DNA of 64,000 nt. Source: Leptospira congkakensis. GTDB taxonomy: Bacteria; Spirochaetota; Leptospiria; Leptospirales; Leptospiraceae. A program made the position numbers and the translations under genes. The stretch is taken from the NCBI RefSeq assembly GCF_004770265.1, contig NZ_RQGQ01000009.1, positions 124,001-188,000 of the forward strand, in the 5' to 3' direction. Shown here piece after piece: positions 17,711 through 26,440 of this stretch (position 1 is its first letter; each line of letters begins with the position of its first letter). A model generated the notes under the pieces. It did no database searches, was not told the DNA's origin, and saw nothing but the letters and a program-made list of their open reading frames with translations.

Positions 17711-19783
17711 ATGAGTATACGCCAAAGGGTCTCGTTATCTATCGCTGCTATTTTATTTTTAGGATTTTTGATACTAACTACTTTTCAAATTTACCGAACC
17801 ATCACAGACCTCAACGCAGAAATCAAAGAAAATTCAAAAATCACCTCAGAAAAATGGTCGTTTGAAATTCAGGAACACCTGAATGCAATGATGGGTGTAA
17901 TTCGTGGTTTCCGTTTTGCTTTATTTTATGCCTCTCCTCCTCGGGAATCAATGATCAGTAGTATGAGAGAAATTCTTGAACGTAACGATGATATTTTTGC
18001 CATTTGGCTTTGTTACGAACCGAACGGTTATGAAGGCAGAGATGCTGCTTTCATTGGAAAACCAGGCCATGATAAAACAGGAAGGTTCATTCCTTATTTA
18101 CATCGTAATGCAGATGGAAAAATCAACTTAGAACCACTTGTGGACTATGATAATCCTGAAGGTGCCGGTGATTATTATCTTCAAGTAAAAAAAACAAACA
18201 AAGCAAAAGTATTTGGACCTTACGAGTATTTGGCGGGCGGGAAAAAAATCCAAATGATTTCCCTTGTTGTTCCCATTTATCCTAAGGGAAAATTTATGGG
18301 AGCTGCTGGAATTGATTTAGATGTAGGAACTTTGCAGGAAAAAATCGGAGACACTCGCCCATTTCGTGGGCAAGGACATATCGCTTTTTTATCATCTAAC
18401 GGAACGTATGTGATGTATGGCCAAGACCAAACCAAACTTGGTAAAAAAATTGAAAACCCTGAACATTTAAAGTATTATTTAGATAATTTAAAATTGGGTA
18501 AAATGTTTACAATCCAACATGCAGGTTACACCCATTATTTTTCTCCATTTCATATCGGTAAGGACCCACAGTTTTGGGCTCTTCAGATCAGTATTCCTGA
18601 CTCTATTTTTAGCGATCAAATTTCGAAAGTAATCCTTAGTTCTGTGTTGATTTCTTTTATAATTCTATTTGTAGTATTGTTTTTCCTAAATTTTATTTTT
18701 AAAAAACAAATCAGTCTTCGTTTAGAAAAAGCGATGGCATTTTCTTCGCAAATTGCAAATGGAAACTTGGCTATTAGTGCCGAAGAAATTAATCAAGACG
18801 AAATCGGAAGTTTATTGGATTCTATGAATCGAATGAAGAATAGTTTGGTTTCTATCATTGGTGATATCAAACACACAGTGGAAAAATTAGGAAACCAATC
18901 TTCCACAATGGCTTCCACTTCCCAAAATCTTTCCGATACTTCTCAAACGCAAGCTTCTGCTGCAGAAGAATCGTCGGCGGCAGTAGAAGAATTATCTGCA
19001 TCAGCAGAAAATGTTGGTAAATCGATGGAAGAAGCTGTTGTGAAAATGAAAATGATCGACAAATCTGTGTTAACTCTAAGGGAAGAAGTTCAAAATATTA
19101 ACAAGGAAATGGAATACCTTGCTAAATTTGCTTCTGAATCCAGGGAACATGCCGTTGTTGGTGAAACTGCTATGAACGAATCCACTAAGGCTATGGAAGA
19201 CATTGGTGAAAAGGCAGAACGAATCAGTGAAGTATTAGATATCATTACAGAGATTTCTGAAAAAACAAATCTTTTAGCTTTGAATGCTGCCATTGAAGCT
19301 GCTCGTGCAGGAGATGCTGGCCGAGGTTTTGCTGTGGTAGCAGAGGAAATTGGAAAACTTGCCTTACAGACAGGTGCTTCGGTCAAAGAGATTGGTGATC
19401 TTGTCATATCTACAAATTCAGCTGTAGAAAACGGAAACAAAAAAGTTACGGAAGCAGCACAAGTTTTGAATTTACTCAACAGTCGTGTAAAAGAATTTGA
19501 AACTTCCGCAACACGGGTATTAGGTTCCGTTCTTTTGCAAGAAAACAATGCAAAAGACATTGCTCAAAATTCAAATTTGCTTACTAACTTGAATCTCCAA
19601 ATTGAAGATGCTGTTTTCGAACAAAAAAGGGCAACGGAAGAAATTTCAAAAACGATTATCAGTATTTCTAATGGCACCCAGGACGTTGCGACTGGTTCAG
19701 ACCGGTTGACCATCGTATCTGCTGAAATCGCATCTCAAGCTTCTTATCTTTCCACTCAAGTAGAAAGGTTCAAATTAAACTAA
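17711..19783 (+). CDS. Methyl-accepting chemotaxis protein with a Cache sensor
   Basis: About 690 residues. A transmembrane helix (about 6-27) is followed by a periplasmic double-Cache domain (about 35-295; note [18 protein letters not shown] and the [19 protein letters not shown] strand), a second transmembrane helix (about 305-330), a HAMP domain and a cytoplasmic signalling domain. The conserved hairpin tip reads [18 protein letters not shown]. It sends ligand occupancy to CheA/CheW. Alanine/serine-rich adaptation helices flank the tip. ATG at 17711 gives a normal N-terminus; a TTG 24 bases upstream is the alternative and neither has a strong Shine-Dalgarno. No che genes are adjacent. The ligand is unknown. 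Confidence 0.92.
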   Translation: MSIRQRVSLSIAAILFLGFLILTTFQIYRTITDLNAEIKENSKITSEKWSFEIQEHLNAMMGVIRGFRFALFYASPPRESMISSMREILERNDDIFAIWLCYEPNGYEGRDAAFIGKPGHDKTGRFIPYLHRNADGKINLEPLVDYDNPEGAGDYYLQVKKTNKAKVFGPYEYLAGGKKIQMISLVVPIYPKGKFMGAAGIDLDVGTLQEKIGDTRPFRGQGHIAFLSSNGTYVMYGQDQTKLGKKIENPEHLKYYLDNLKLGKMFTIQHAGYTHYFSPFHIGKDPQFWALQISIPDSIFSDQISKVILSSVLISFIILFVVLFFLNFIFKKQISLRLEKAMAFSSQIANGNLAISAEEINQDEIGSLLDSMNRMKNSLVSIIGDIKHTVEKLGNQSSTMASTSQNLSDTSQTQASAAEESSAAVEELSASAENVGKSMEEAVVKMKMIDKSVLTLREEVQNINKEMEYLAKFASESREHAVVGETAMNESTKAMEDIGEKAERISEVLDIITEISEKTNLLALNAAIEAARAGDAGRGFAVVAEEIGKLALQTGASVKEIGDLVISTNSAVENGNKKVTEAAQVLNLLNSRVKEFETSATRVLGSVLLQENNAKDIAQNSNLLTNLNLQIEDAVFEQKRATEEISKTIISISNGTQDVATGSDRLTIVSAEIASQASYLSTQVERFKLN

Positions 19784-19797
19784 ACTCAATTTCTATT

Positions 19798-19850
19798 AAA
19801 TCAGTATAGAACCAAAACCCAAATTAGGGAATTTTGTTCTATACTGATTT
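19798..19850. terminator. Bidirectional hairpin between the chemoreceptor and the porin-like gene
   Basis: AAATCAGTATAGAAC (19798-19812) and its exact complement GTTCTATACTGATTT (19836-19850) make a 15-bp stem. The inner 23 bases can extend it (AAAACCC/GGGAATTTT). It fills the 75 bases between two convergent genes. No long U-tract is present on either side. Confidence 0.65.
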
Positions 19851-19858
19851 GTTATCCT

Positions 19859-21685
19859 CTAAATCGCAAATACTGTTTGGAATGTCGCCATAGTTGCAGT
19901 AGGACTTAGATCGTATCGATGCAGAGGATCCGGCTCATTTGGATTGTTTTTTTGATTACGAATGGCATCACCAGCTTTAATCACCGTCGCTCCAAACCAG
20001 AAGGATACATTTTCAAATGGAGTGATGATATAGATAAAGTTAATTTCAGTTGCTACAAGTTTTCCTAACTTAGGTTTATTTACGTTATATGCATCTGTAT
20101 TGTCATAGTCTTCTGTGGAAGCAGTTTCACCAGTAGCTTTGCTACCGCTTACATAGTTGTTATTATCATAATACCCATCTTGCAATTTAACCTTGTAATA
20201 CCAGTGTGGATTTAAAATAAACGTTCCATAATTTGAAGTTTCATATTTTAAATGTAGGGAATAGTCTTTAATATTTTGCCAAAAAACAAGTCCTGAGTTT
20301 CCGTTACCAGCAAATGGCAAAGACCCACCGGCCATACGTCTTGTTGCAAATAAAGGATTATATGTTCCTACACTAGAATCATTTCGATTGGGATCTCCCG
20401 ATGCTTGGACATATTGTACTCCAATCCGAAATTCTTTTACGGGAGTGTATCCCAGTTGTACAGCAACAATATTTGCTTTGTATCTTACTGCTTCAGACAA
20501 AGGAGGCGGTTCTCCTGTTTTTTGGTTCGTTGTATATGTTCCATTTTGATTTAACCAATCCGGTGTGACTCGTTCGCCAGTAAATCCTGTTTGCCAAGCC
20601 GCCTCTACCATCCAATCGATTCCGGTAACATCAGGTAATGCATTGTTTTTGGTTCTATTTGTGAATCGAAAACCTGATGTGTTCAATTGGTCGTCTCCAC
20701 GATAACTTCTTGTTTCCGATAGTGGGGAAGGTGCAGTTGCTTTTCTTTGTTGTTTGAATAAACTATAGTTGTATAAGTCAACACCCAACCAATCAGCAAC
20801 TTTCCAATTATAATGTGCACCACCATAATAAGAATCACCAATTCCACCTAATTTTGTGGAGTTATTTGAAACAATACTGTTTGAATTATTTTCTGCACCG
20901 ATTACTGATCCAAACAAATCTAATGTATGGCTACTGATTTTACCAGTAAATCGAAGGGCATCAAATGAGTTACCATTCAAACTATCGTTTCTGGAACCAA
21001 GAATTCGCCCGTCACCAAACTCTAAGATCTGACGTCCTGTTCGTAGTCGAAAGTTTTGGTTTGTTGATTTTAAATCTAAAAATGCTTCACGAAGTCCTGT
21101 GAAATTATTTAACGCAACGTCCTTTTGTTTGCTTGTATCAATTGTTGTGCCGGCATTTGCGATGGCTCCATACTTTTGATCGGCAGTTCCATTGGAGACA
21201 ACTTCACCTCCCCAAAGGCGTACGTCTTGTAACGTTATTTTGAATAGAACATTTTCATTGATGTCACCTAAAAGATAAAACTGAGTTTGAGTTAAGGCAT
21301 TGTTTCTATTGTCAGGCGTAGATTTATCAAAGTCCGTATTATTTAACGAATCCACTTTTGGACGAATACCAAATCCAACGCGAAACTTATCGGCAAACCA
21401 TAGTCCTTTGTTTTCTTGAAGAGCCTTTCTCTGTTTGCTCGTCACTTGCAAGGTTCGCAAATATTCTCCTGAAAGATTTCCAATTTGTGGACTGGTGTAC
21501 CCGTCCTTTTTTTCCTCTTTCGGTTGTGGGGGAAGAGGAGGGGGAGGTTCCACGACGGCCTCTACTTTGGGAGTTGTCGTTGGTTCCGCCACCTGGCTAT
21601 AAATCGCAGTTCCCGTACTTACGAGTAAGGTAAGGAAGATGAAAAGGGAAAGAGAGGAGTGGGGTTTAGATATTCGCTTGTTCAT
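19859..21685 (-). CDS. Alginate-export-family outer-membrane beta-barrel protein
   Basis: 608 residues. A signal peptide (about 1-30) precedes a proline-rich stretch (VVEPPPPLPPQPKEEKK, about 43-60). The rest alternates short amphipathic strands with Asn/Gly/Tyr-rich turns, as in a 16-18-stranded barrel: FRVGFGIRPKVDS, QTQFYLLGDINENVLFKITLQD, NFRLRTGRQILEFGDGRILG, and the closing strand MATFQTVFAI. The RTGRQ-L-FGDGR-LG segment is characteristic of the alginate_exp family of porins. It probably forms a channel for small solutes in the outer membrane; alginate itself is not implied. It is transcribed alone. An open region of almost 500 bases lies on its 5' side. Confidence 0.8.
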   Translation of the reverse strand: MNKRISKPHSSLSLFIFLTLLVSTGTAIYSQVAEPTTTPKVEAVVEPPPPLPPQPKEEKKDGYTSPQIGNLSGEYLRTLQVTSKQRKALQENKGLWFADKFRVGFGIRPKVDSLNNTDFDKSTPDNRNNALTQTQFYLLGDINENVLFKITLQDVRLWGGEVVSNGTADQKYGAIANAGTTIDTSKQKDVALNNFTGLREAFLDLKSTNQNFRLRTGRQILEFGDGRILGSRNDSLNGNSFDALRFTGKISSHTLDLFGSVIGAENNSNSIVSNNSTKLGGIGDSYYGGAHYNWKVADWLGVDLYNYSLFKQQRKATAPSPLSETRSYRGDDQLNTSGFRFTNRTKNNALPDVTGIDWMVEAAWQTGFTGERVTPDWLNQNGTYTTNQKTGEPPPLSEAVRYKANIVAVQLGYTPVKEFRIGVQYVQASGDPNRNDSSVGTYNPLFATRRMAGGSLPFAGNGNSGLVFWQNIKDYSLHLKYETSNYGTFILNPHWYYKVKLQDGYYDNNNYVSGSKATGETASTEDYDNTDAYNVNKPKLGKLVATEINFIYIITPFENVSFWFGATVIKAGDAIRNQKNNPNEPDPLHRYDLSPTATMATFQTVFAI

Positions 21686-22064
21686 AATTTAGGACAATAA
21701 CCAATCGAATTCCAGTATTGCAAACAAAAAATCAACATATTAGATGATATGTTCGTAAAAACGGAAATTTGTCTGCTTTCCTGTTTGCTTTAGTCCTTTT
21801 TTTAGGGAAAAACGAAGACTTTGGTGAGCATACGGATCATTTTGGGGGTAGTTTCCAGGTTCCATAAAGAATGAAAAACAATGAGAAACAAGGGAAGCGA
21901 GCGAAGGAGATAAGATTGGTTCAGGGTTTATTGAATTAGCGGTTGGTCAATGAAGCGAATGAGAAGAGAAAGAGATTGGTTTTGATGAAGATTGAGGAAA
22001 TGAGTTTGGAGTGAGTCAGTTTCCAATGTGAGCCAGTGAAAAAGGTAAGTCACTTTCCAAATAA

Positions 22065-22088
22065 ACTCCCTTACCAAAGTAAGGGAGT
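22065..22088. terminator. Perfect 10-bp hairpin with a 4-base loop
   Basis: ACTCCCTTAC (22065-22074), loop CAAA, GTAAGGGAGT (22079-22088), followed on the plus strand by AAAAAAGG. It lies 77 bases after the stop of the minus-strand lyase gene. The T-tract is on the wrong side for that gene, so the role is unclear; it may act with the inverted repeat at 22098-22157. Confidence 0.45.
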
Positions 22089-22097
22089 AAAAAAGGA

Positions 22098-22157
22098 ATC
22101 GGACTGTAAAAGTAAACCAAGTCACCAAGGTTACCTGCTTACCAAATCCAGTCCGAT
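22098..22157 (-). terminator. Inverted repeat just downstream of the lyase gene
   Basis: ATCGGACTG (22098-22106) pairs exactly with CAGTCCGAT (22149-22157), enclosing 42 bases that contain further short complementary runs (GTAAACC/GGTTAC). It begins 15 bases after the lyase stop on the minus strand. A terminator is likely, although the T-tract is weak. Confidence 0.4.
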
Positions 22158-22171
22158 CTTATTTGTTTCTA

Positions 22172-23164
22172 CTATTTAGAAAAGAATCTCTTCTCTACTT
22201 CTTCTGGAAGTTTTTGTCCTGTGAGTTTTGCTTTTTGGACTAGTTCCCAGAAATAACGGTAAGTCGCACGGTCATGTAAATCCCCGTCATGTTGGATTGG
22301 TCCCCATTCTGCGTCTTGAGCTTTGATGAGAATTTCACAAGCAGTGAGAGTTTCAGCAAAGTTAGGAGCCATTGCATCCAAAATCGATTGGATTTGTGCA
22401 GGATAAATGGACCACATACGTAAGAAACCAAACTCATCATGTGCACGTTTTGCATCTGCATATGTTTGGTAGATATTTTTAAGGTCAAGAGTTACGTTAT
22501 GAGCCGGAATCACACCGTTCATAAGAGCAGCTGCTACTAGGTTTGCTTTTCCACGACGAAGGAGTTCGTGATCAAATTGACCAGGTGATTTCATACAAGA
22601 TGCAGGAATTGCACCGTGGTGTCCGGAAATAAAGTCCATTAGACCAAAATCCAAAACTTGCAACCAAGGAAGAGCCGCAATTTCAAATACTTCATTCAAT
22701 GCACCGTGAGTTTCAATCAAAACGTGGATTGGAATTTCGCGTTTGATCCCTGCCTTTTTACAAGCATCTTGGATGTAAGTGATTTGTTCTTTTACCTGAC
22801 TTGCTTTTGTCGGTTTTGGAATGGTGATATAAGCAATTACATTTCCTGCACCTGGAACAATGATATCAACATCACCGCGCCAATGTTCGTTAGTATAATC
22901 ATGAATACGAACACCACTCATTTTGTGTTTGTTGAGTTCAGAATTTTGAATGCGAACAATCATTTCTGCGTGTTCTTTTTCTTTCCCCGTTTGGGCACCG
23001 TCTTCGCAGTCCATCGTGATATCGAAAAGTCCACCGAGTTTATTTTGTAACTCGAGAGCTTTCGTGATGAGTTTTTCAGATCCAGCGAAGTGTTCACAAG
23101 CAGGGATGATAGGGAAAGGTTTTTCTCCTGCAAAGAGTGCGGATTGCGGGTGAGTCAGTGCCAT
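22172..23164 (-). CDS. HpcH/HpaI aldolase / citrate-lyase (CitE-like) family protein
   Basis: 330 residues with a TIM-barrel CitE/malyl-CoA lyase plan: LFDITMDCEDGAQTGKEKEHA (acidic metal-site motif), GVRIHDY, VIAYITIPKPTKASQV (strand with the Lys), IHVLIETHGAL (second metal-binding Glu) and VLDFGLMDFISGHHGAI. It probably cleaves or forms a C-C bond in a beta-hydroxyacyl-CoA or a keto acid using Mg2+. The family is broad, and the His-rich loop FISGHHGAIPA differs from canonical CitE, so the substrate is not assigned. AAGG lies 10 bases before the ATG. It is divergent from the globin gene, and the repeats at 22098-22157 follow it. Confidence 0.85.
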   Translation of the reverse strand: MALTHPQSALFAGEKPFPIIPACEHFAGSEKLITKALELQNKLGGLFDITMDCEDGAQTGKEKEHAEMIVRIQNSELNKHKMSGVRIHDYTNEHWRGDVDIIVPGAGNVIAYITIPKPTKASQVKEQITYIQDACKKAGIKREIPIHVLIETHGALNEVFEIAALPWLQVLDFGLMDFISGHHGAIPASCMKSPGQFDHELLRRGKANLVAAALMNGVIPAHNVTLDLKNIYQTYADAKRAHDEFGFLRMWSIYPAQIQSILDAMAPNFAETLTACEILIKAQDAEWGPIQHDGDLHDRATYRYFWELVQKAKLTGQKLPEEVEKRFFSK

Positions 23165-23333
23165 TTAGTATACCTTTTTCGGAATTTTTTACCAAGTTTT
23201 GCGAATTTTACCTATCGTCCAGGAATTAATCCCAAAATCCGAATGGAGGTTCTCCTCTTAGAAATCACAAAAGGAAAGTCAGTTACTTTTTACAGCTGGT
23301 TCCCATAGAAACTTAGATGATTTATTTTGGATT

Positions 23334-23425
23334 TTGGGGGGCGAACCCCTCGTCCCTCGGGGCCGGGCAAGTCCGGGCTCCGCCTTCGGCTCCGGTCGAA
23401 AATTCGACTTCCCCTTCCTGTCCCT
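23334..23425. repeat. GC-rich intergenic element with several small hairpins
   Basis: About 90 bases of very high G+C in an AT-rich genome, between the lyase and globin starts. It contains nested complementary runs (GGGGGGCGAACCCC, CCTCGGGGCCGGG, CCGGGCAAGTCCGG, TCGAAAATTCGA). Its composition and abrupt borders suggest a dispersed small repeat. Only one copy is visible in this window, so the dispersed status is a guess to be tested. Confidence 0.4.
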
Positions 23426-23446
23426 TTCGCGATACTGACTATCGAT

Positions 23447-23887
23447 TTGGATCCGAACGATATTTACACTCCCCCCGGTGGACCACCTCCCCCTAGCCCG
23501 AACGTTAAATTCCTTTTTGAAAAATGGGGTGAGGTAGCAATTCGCAAACTTGTTTCTGATTTTTATGATCTGGTGGCGAATTCAGAAATCAAATGGATGT
23601 TTAAAGGTGATTGGGATTTAGCTAAAGAAAAACAGGCTGATTTTATGATCCAGGTGTTAGGTGGCCCAAGTATATATATCGAAAAATGGGGTCCGGCTCG
23701 GATGCGGATGCGGCATTTCATATTTCCGATTTCTGAAAAAGAAAGGGCAGTTTGGTTTCGTTGTTACGATGAAGCCTTGCAGAAATTTGATTTTGATCAC
23801 GATGATAAAATAGATTTTTTATACTTTTTAGATGGGTTTAGTGGATGGATGATCAATCGTAAAGATTCTGCTGAAGATTCAATTTAG
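23447..23887 (+). CDS. Bacterial globin, group-2-like (truncated haemoglobin type)
   Basis: The conserved part spans about 130 residues: FLFEKWGEVAIRKLVSDFYDLV (helices A-B), WDLAKEKQADFMIQVLGGPSIYIEKWG and ARMRMRHFIFPISEKERAVWFRCYDEAL, with the RMRH...F.I..ER..W pattern of group 2 truncated globins (proximal His in MRH). It would bind haem and O2 or NO. The frame is open further upstream to an ATG at 23327, but that part is the translation of the GC-rich element and looks non-coding. I therefore place the start at the TTG at 23447, just before a Pro-rich leader (TPPGGPPPPSP); there is no good Shine-Dalgarno, so the start is uncertain. It ends with KDSAEDSI. Divergent from the lyase gene. Confidence 0.8.
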   Translation: MDPNDIYTPPGGPPPPSPNVKFLFEKWGEVAIRKLVSDFYDLVANSEIKWMFKGDWDLAKEKQADFMIQVLGGPSIYIEKWGPARMRMRHFIFPISEKERAVWFRCYDEALQKFDFDHDDKIDFLYFLDGFSGWMINRKDSAEDSI

Positions 23888-24013
23888 CAGTTGTTATTTC
23901 GTTTATAATAAAATATAAAACTAGTTTATCTTAAGTTTACATTTCAAATATTGCTTGTCTAATTCAACATTACAAACATTATATGAACAAGATTCTTTGA
24001 TTTTAGGATTTGT

Positions 24014-24739
24014 ATGGCTCAAAAACTTTCCATCTTCGTATTCCTTTTTACCTTTCTTTCCTGTGCATGGAAAGGAATTCCACTAGAAACTCGTTCCCAT
24101 CTTAAAGTAAACTCCACTCCCGAGTGCCAGCCTACAGAGACTGAAATTCGGACTTACAGGATTTTGTTCCTTTTGCCGTTCTATAGAACAAAATCTTTTG
24201 ATATTACAAATAACGAATATGTATTTGAAACAAAATCCTATGCAAAACCTTGGGACATTGGAATTACAGCTATTGGTTTTCTGGTTTCCCTAAATTCATC
24301 TACAGATTACATTCGGTCTTGTCCTTGGGACCAAGTAGAAAAATCGATGAAATCAGTGGGAGAAGGGGATGGAAATCTAACAAAGTCAAAACTTGCTTTT
24401 TGGAAATCTGTGGGGAATGCTGATCCAGTCGAAACCATTTCATTTGAACCTGATGATCATCGACTAACAAGTGATTCTGAGAATAAATTGGTATCACTAA
24501 GCCAAAAGATTTTAAAATCTGAAGAAAAAGTTCAAATTGTTTTGTATGGTAAAGTGAATCCAACGGGTGATGTTGGTTTTCAGGTTCGACTTCTCAAACG
24601 CCGCTATGATGAAATCAAATCAATGATAGCAAAAGAATCTTTAGATTCCAATTCCGTTTTGCCTATTATTGGGGAAAAAGAATCTTCTAGTGATTCTAAA
24701 TCAAATTCATCAATTCAGATCTATTTATTGAAGAATTAA
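24014..24739 (+). CDS. Putative lipoprotein with a weak OmpA-like C-terminus
   Basis: 241 residues. Signal peptide MAQKLSIFVFLFTFLSC with a good lipobox (FLSC, Cys17). The central part has a hydrophobic stretch (WDIGITAIGFLVSL, about 75-90) between two Cys (residues about 37 and 99) that might pair. The C-terminal third (ISFEPDDHRLTSDSENKLVSLSQKIL, VQIVLYGKVNPTGDVGFQVRLLKRRYDEIKSMI) has the shape of an OmpA/MotB peptidoglycan-binding domain, though it lacks the usual conserved Asp and Arg spacing, so that assignment is tentative. Weak SD. It is followed by a bidirectional terminator shared with the convergent argF. Confidence 0.7.
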   Translation: MAQKLSIFVFLFTFLSCAWKGIPLETRSHLKVNSTPECQPTETEIRTYRILFLLPFYRTKSFDITNNEYVFETKSYAKPWDIGITAIGFLVSLNSSTDYIRSCPWDQVEKSMKSVGEGDGNLTKSKLAFWKSVGNADPVETISFEPDDHRLTSDSENKLVSLSQKILKSEEKVQIVLYGKVNPTGDVGFQVRLLKRRYDEIKSMIAKESLDSNSVLPIIGEKESSSDSKSNSSIQIYLLKN

Positions 24740-24750
24740 TCAAAAAGTTA

Positions 24751-24791
24751 CCTACCTAAATTGATAATTCGTTTTATCAAGTTTAGGTGGG
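24751..24791. terminator. Bidirectional terminator between the lipoprotein gene and argF
   Basis: CCTACCTAAATTGATAA (24751-24767) pairs with TTATCAAGTTTAGGTGGG (24774-24791) with one bulge and one G-U pair. It exactly fills the space between two convergent genes. Confidence 0.7.
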
Positions 24792-24792
24792 A

Positions 24793-25725
24793 TTAACCGT
24801 GGTTTTCTAAAAGTTTCAGTATAATTGCTTTTTGAGCATCAAGTCGGTTTTCTGCCTGCGTAAAAATAATCGAACGATCACTTTCTACCATCTCTCTAGT
24901 GATTTCATAACCAGAATGAATCGGCATATCATGCATAACTTTTGCTTTTGTATTTTTAAGTAGTTCTGCATTTACTTGGTAGGGCATCATCAATTGGATT
25001 CTTTCTTCTTTTTCCTTTTGGAATTTCGGATCATTGAAGAATTCCATATCTACCCAAGTGTCCGTATACACATAGTCAGCATCAGAAACAGCTTTTTTAA
25101 CATCTGTTTCCCATGATATAGTTCCTTTTTGTTTCGCTCTTTCGATCGATGCTTTTACAATGGATTCATCAGAAGCAATAGGAGTTACTAAAGTTAGGTG
25201 GATTCCAAGTGCAGCCGTAATTTCAATCAAGGAGTTTGCTACGTTATTATGTACGCCAATATAACAAAGTTTTTTCTTTTTCCAATCATTTGGTGAGTCC
25301 ATAACGATTGTAAGTATATCCGCAAGAGATTGGCATGGATGGAATAAATTACAACATCCGTTGATAACAGGAACAGTAGAACCGGATTTTAATACCAATA
25401 AGTCTTCGTGTCTTTTTAGTCTTGCCATGATGACAGCAACGTTACTAGAAAGGTATTTCCCTTCGAAATCGATATCAGATAAAAGGAAGTTGGAAGCCAT
25501 CCAATCCAGGAAAATTGCATGTCCCCCGAGTTCTGTCATTCCTGCTTCAAAAGAAACCCTCGTTCTTGTTGAGGTTTTTTGGAATAACATCGCAAGCGAA
25601 CGGCCTGCCATATGTCCGGAAAAATAAACTCGGTTTTTCTTTACATAAACTGCAAATTCTAGGAGTTCTTGGATTTCTCCATCACTCCAATCTTGCCAGG
25701 ATATCAAATGTTTGACTTGGGACAT
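24793..25725 (-). CDS. argF: Ornithine carbamoyltransferase-type enzyme
   Basis: 310 residues of the aspartate/ornithine carbamoyltransferase family. The carbamoyl-phosphate motif is STRTR (52-56) with the supporting EAGMTELGG, and HPCQSLADILT (129-139) is the second signature. It should make citrulline from ornithine in arginine synthesis. Ornithine carbamoyltransferases usually have HCLP near the C-terminus, whose Cys contacts ornithine; here the site reads HDMP (265-268, MHDMPIHSGYEI). This may be a recognised sub-branch, or it may indicate another amino substrate such as an acylated ornithine. SD GGGGAAG. It follows the PilZ gene on the same strand by 86 bases, a gap that contains a small hairpin (TCTCG-CAAAT-CGAGA). 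Confidence 0.82.
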   Translation of the reverse strand: MSQVKHLISWQDWSDGEIQELLEFAVYVKKNRVYFSGHMAGRSLAMLFQKTSTRTRVSFEAGMTELGGHAIFLDWMASNFLLSDIDFEGKYLSSNVAVIMARLKRHEDLLVLKSGSTVPVINGCCNLFHPCQSLADILTIVMDSPNDWKKKKLCYIGVHNNVANSLIEITAALGIHLTLVTPIASDESIVKASIERAKQKGTISWETDVKKAVSDADYVYTDTWVDMEFFNDPKFQKEKEERIQLMMPYQVNAELLKNTKAKVMHDMPIHSGYEITREMVESDRSIIFTQAENRLDAQKAIILKLLENHG

Positions 25726-25811
25726 AGCTTCCCCATTAATATCGGACTAAGTTTCTCGCAAATCGAGAGATTCTCGTAAGAATCCGACTTTGAATCTTGA
25801 TTTTTTTGCCC

Positions 25812-26159
25812 TTAGGCGGCTGATTCTGCGATGGATCTAGCGATGATAAAATTAGGTAAAATCAATTCTTCCAAAAATTTGATTCCAAAATGCGAACCTT
25901 GGTTTGTTTCTTTGATCCAAGCCACTTTGCCTTTAAAGGAAATTCTGGATCGAGTCAGATCACTTTCAATGATTCCGGTAACATAATCACGATCTTTGAG
26001 ATGGATGTCCTGAACCAAACTTCCGCTCACACCGAGTTCCGAAATATTTCCAATTTTTGCGATTAGGAATTCAGGGTTCTCATTGATTGAAAAAAGTTTC
26101 AAAACCAAATCGTCCCAATCCAATGATTCAATGCGGTCAGTTCTTCTTGTATTCAACAT
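25812..26159 (-). CDS. PilZ-domain protein (c-di-GMP receptor)
   Basis: 115 residues, a single PilZ domain. The two c-di-GMP contact motifs are present: RRTDR (5-9, RxxxR) and NISELG (38-43, [DN]xSxxG). The rest has the expected strands (VTGIIESDLTRSRISFKGKVAWIKE, GSHFGIKFLEEL). It is a stand-alone receptor that could act on motility or envelope targets. Clear SD AGGAG nine bases before ATG. It lies upstream of argF on the same strand, but nothing suggests a shared function. No cyclase or phosphodiesterase with GGDEF/EAL is in the window, so its partner is elsewhere. Confidence 0.88.
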   Translation of the reverse strand: MLNTRRTDRIESLDWDDLVLKLFSINENPEFLIAKIGNISELGVSGSLVQDIHLKDRDYVTGIIESDLTRSRISFKGKVAWIKETNQGSHFGIKFLEELILPNFIIARSIAESAA

Positions 26160-26349
26160 AAATAGCTCCTAAAATTCTCAAGAAACTATAAGCATAAATC
26201 GTGCCAATATTGAAAGTGGGTTGGTTTTTCCTGTTTGTCACCGAGATTTAACCGATGGGACATCCATTTGCCGTAAATTGATGATTCCCTGATCTTTTTT
26301 GGGTCTGCACTTGGGTTAGAACCATTCAAATTGTTCAGTTTGGATACAA

Positions 26350-26364
26350 TTAATATGATTCTAA
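26350..26364. promoter_or_regulatory. Per/Fur-box-like dyad before the di-haem peroxidase gene
   Basis: TTAATATGATTCTAA matches 11 of the 14 fixed positions of the Per box TTATAAT-N-ATTATAA. It sits just upstream of a TATAAT hexamer at 26379-26384, where the -35 would lie, a repressor-like position. That PerR would act here is inferred from the peroxidase function. Confidence 0.45.
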
Positions 26365-26440
26365 TTTTAGACTCATTGTATAATATTTCTAACTTGCCGA
26401 TTCCGCCTAAATTCTGGGACTATCCGTCTAGAGGATCGAT

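Larger units (their letters stand above)
21686..22171. other. Gene-free region with hairpins and short repeats
   Basis: 486 bases between two minus-strand genes with no convincing gene. It holds the porin promoter region, a purine-rich stretch (about 21880-22020, many GA runs), a copy of the GTAAGTCACTTTC motif at 22045-22057 that also occurs before pyrE, a perfect 10-bp hairpin at 22065-22088 and a 9-bp inverted repeat spanning 22098-22157. The 66-codon minus-strand frame at 21928-22128 is low in complexity and I do not accept it. Confidence 0.5.

Noticed and set aside
19090..19560. Long minus-strand frame (156 codons) inside the chemoreceptor gene
   Set aside because: Antisense to the highly conserved signalling domain; the codon bias of that domain explains the absence of stops.
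21928..22128. 66-codon minus-strand frame
   Set aside because: Composition follows the purine-rich strand, there is no family likeness, signal peptide or Shine-Dalgarno.
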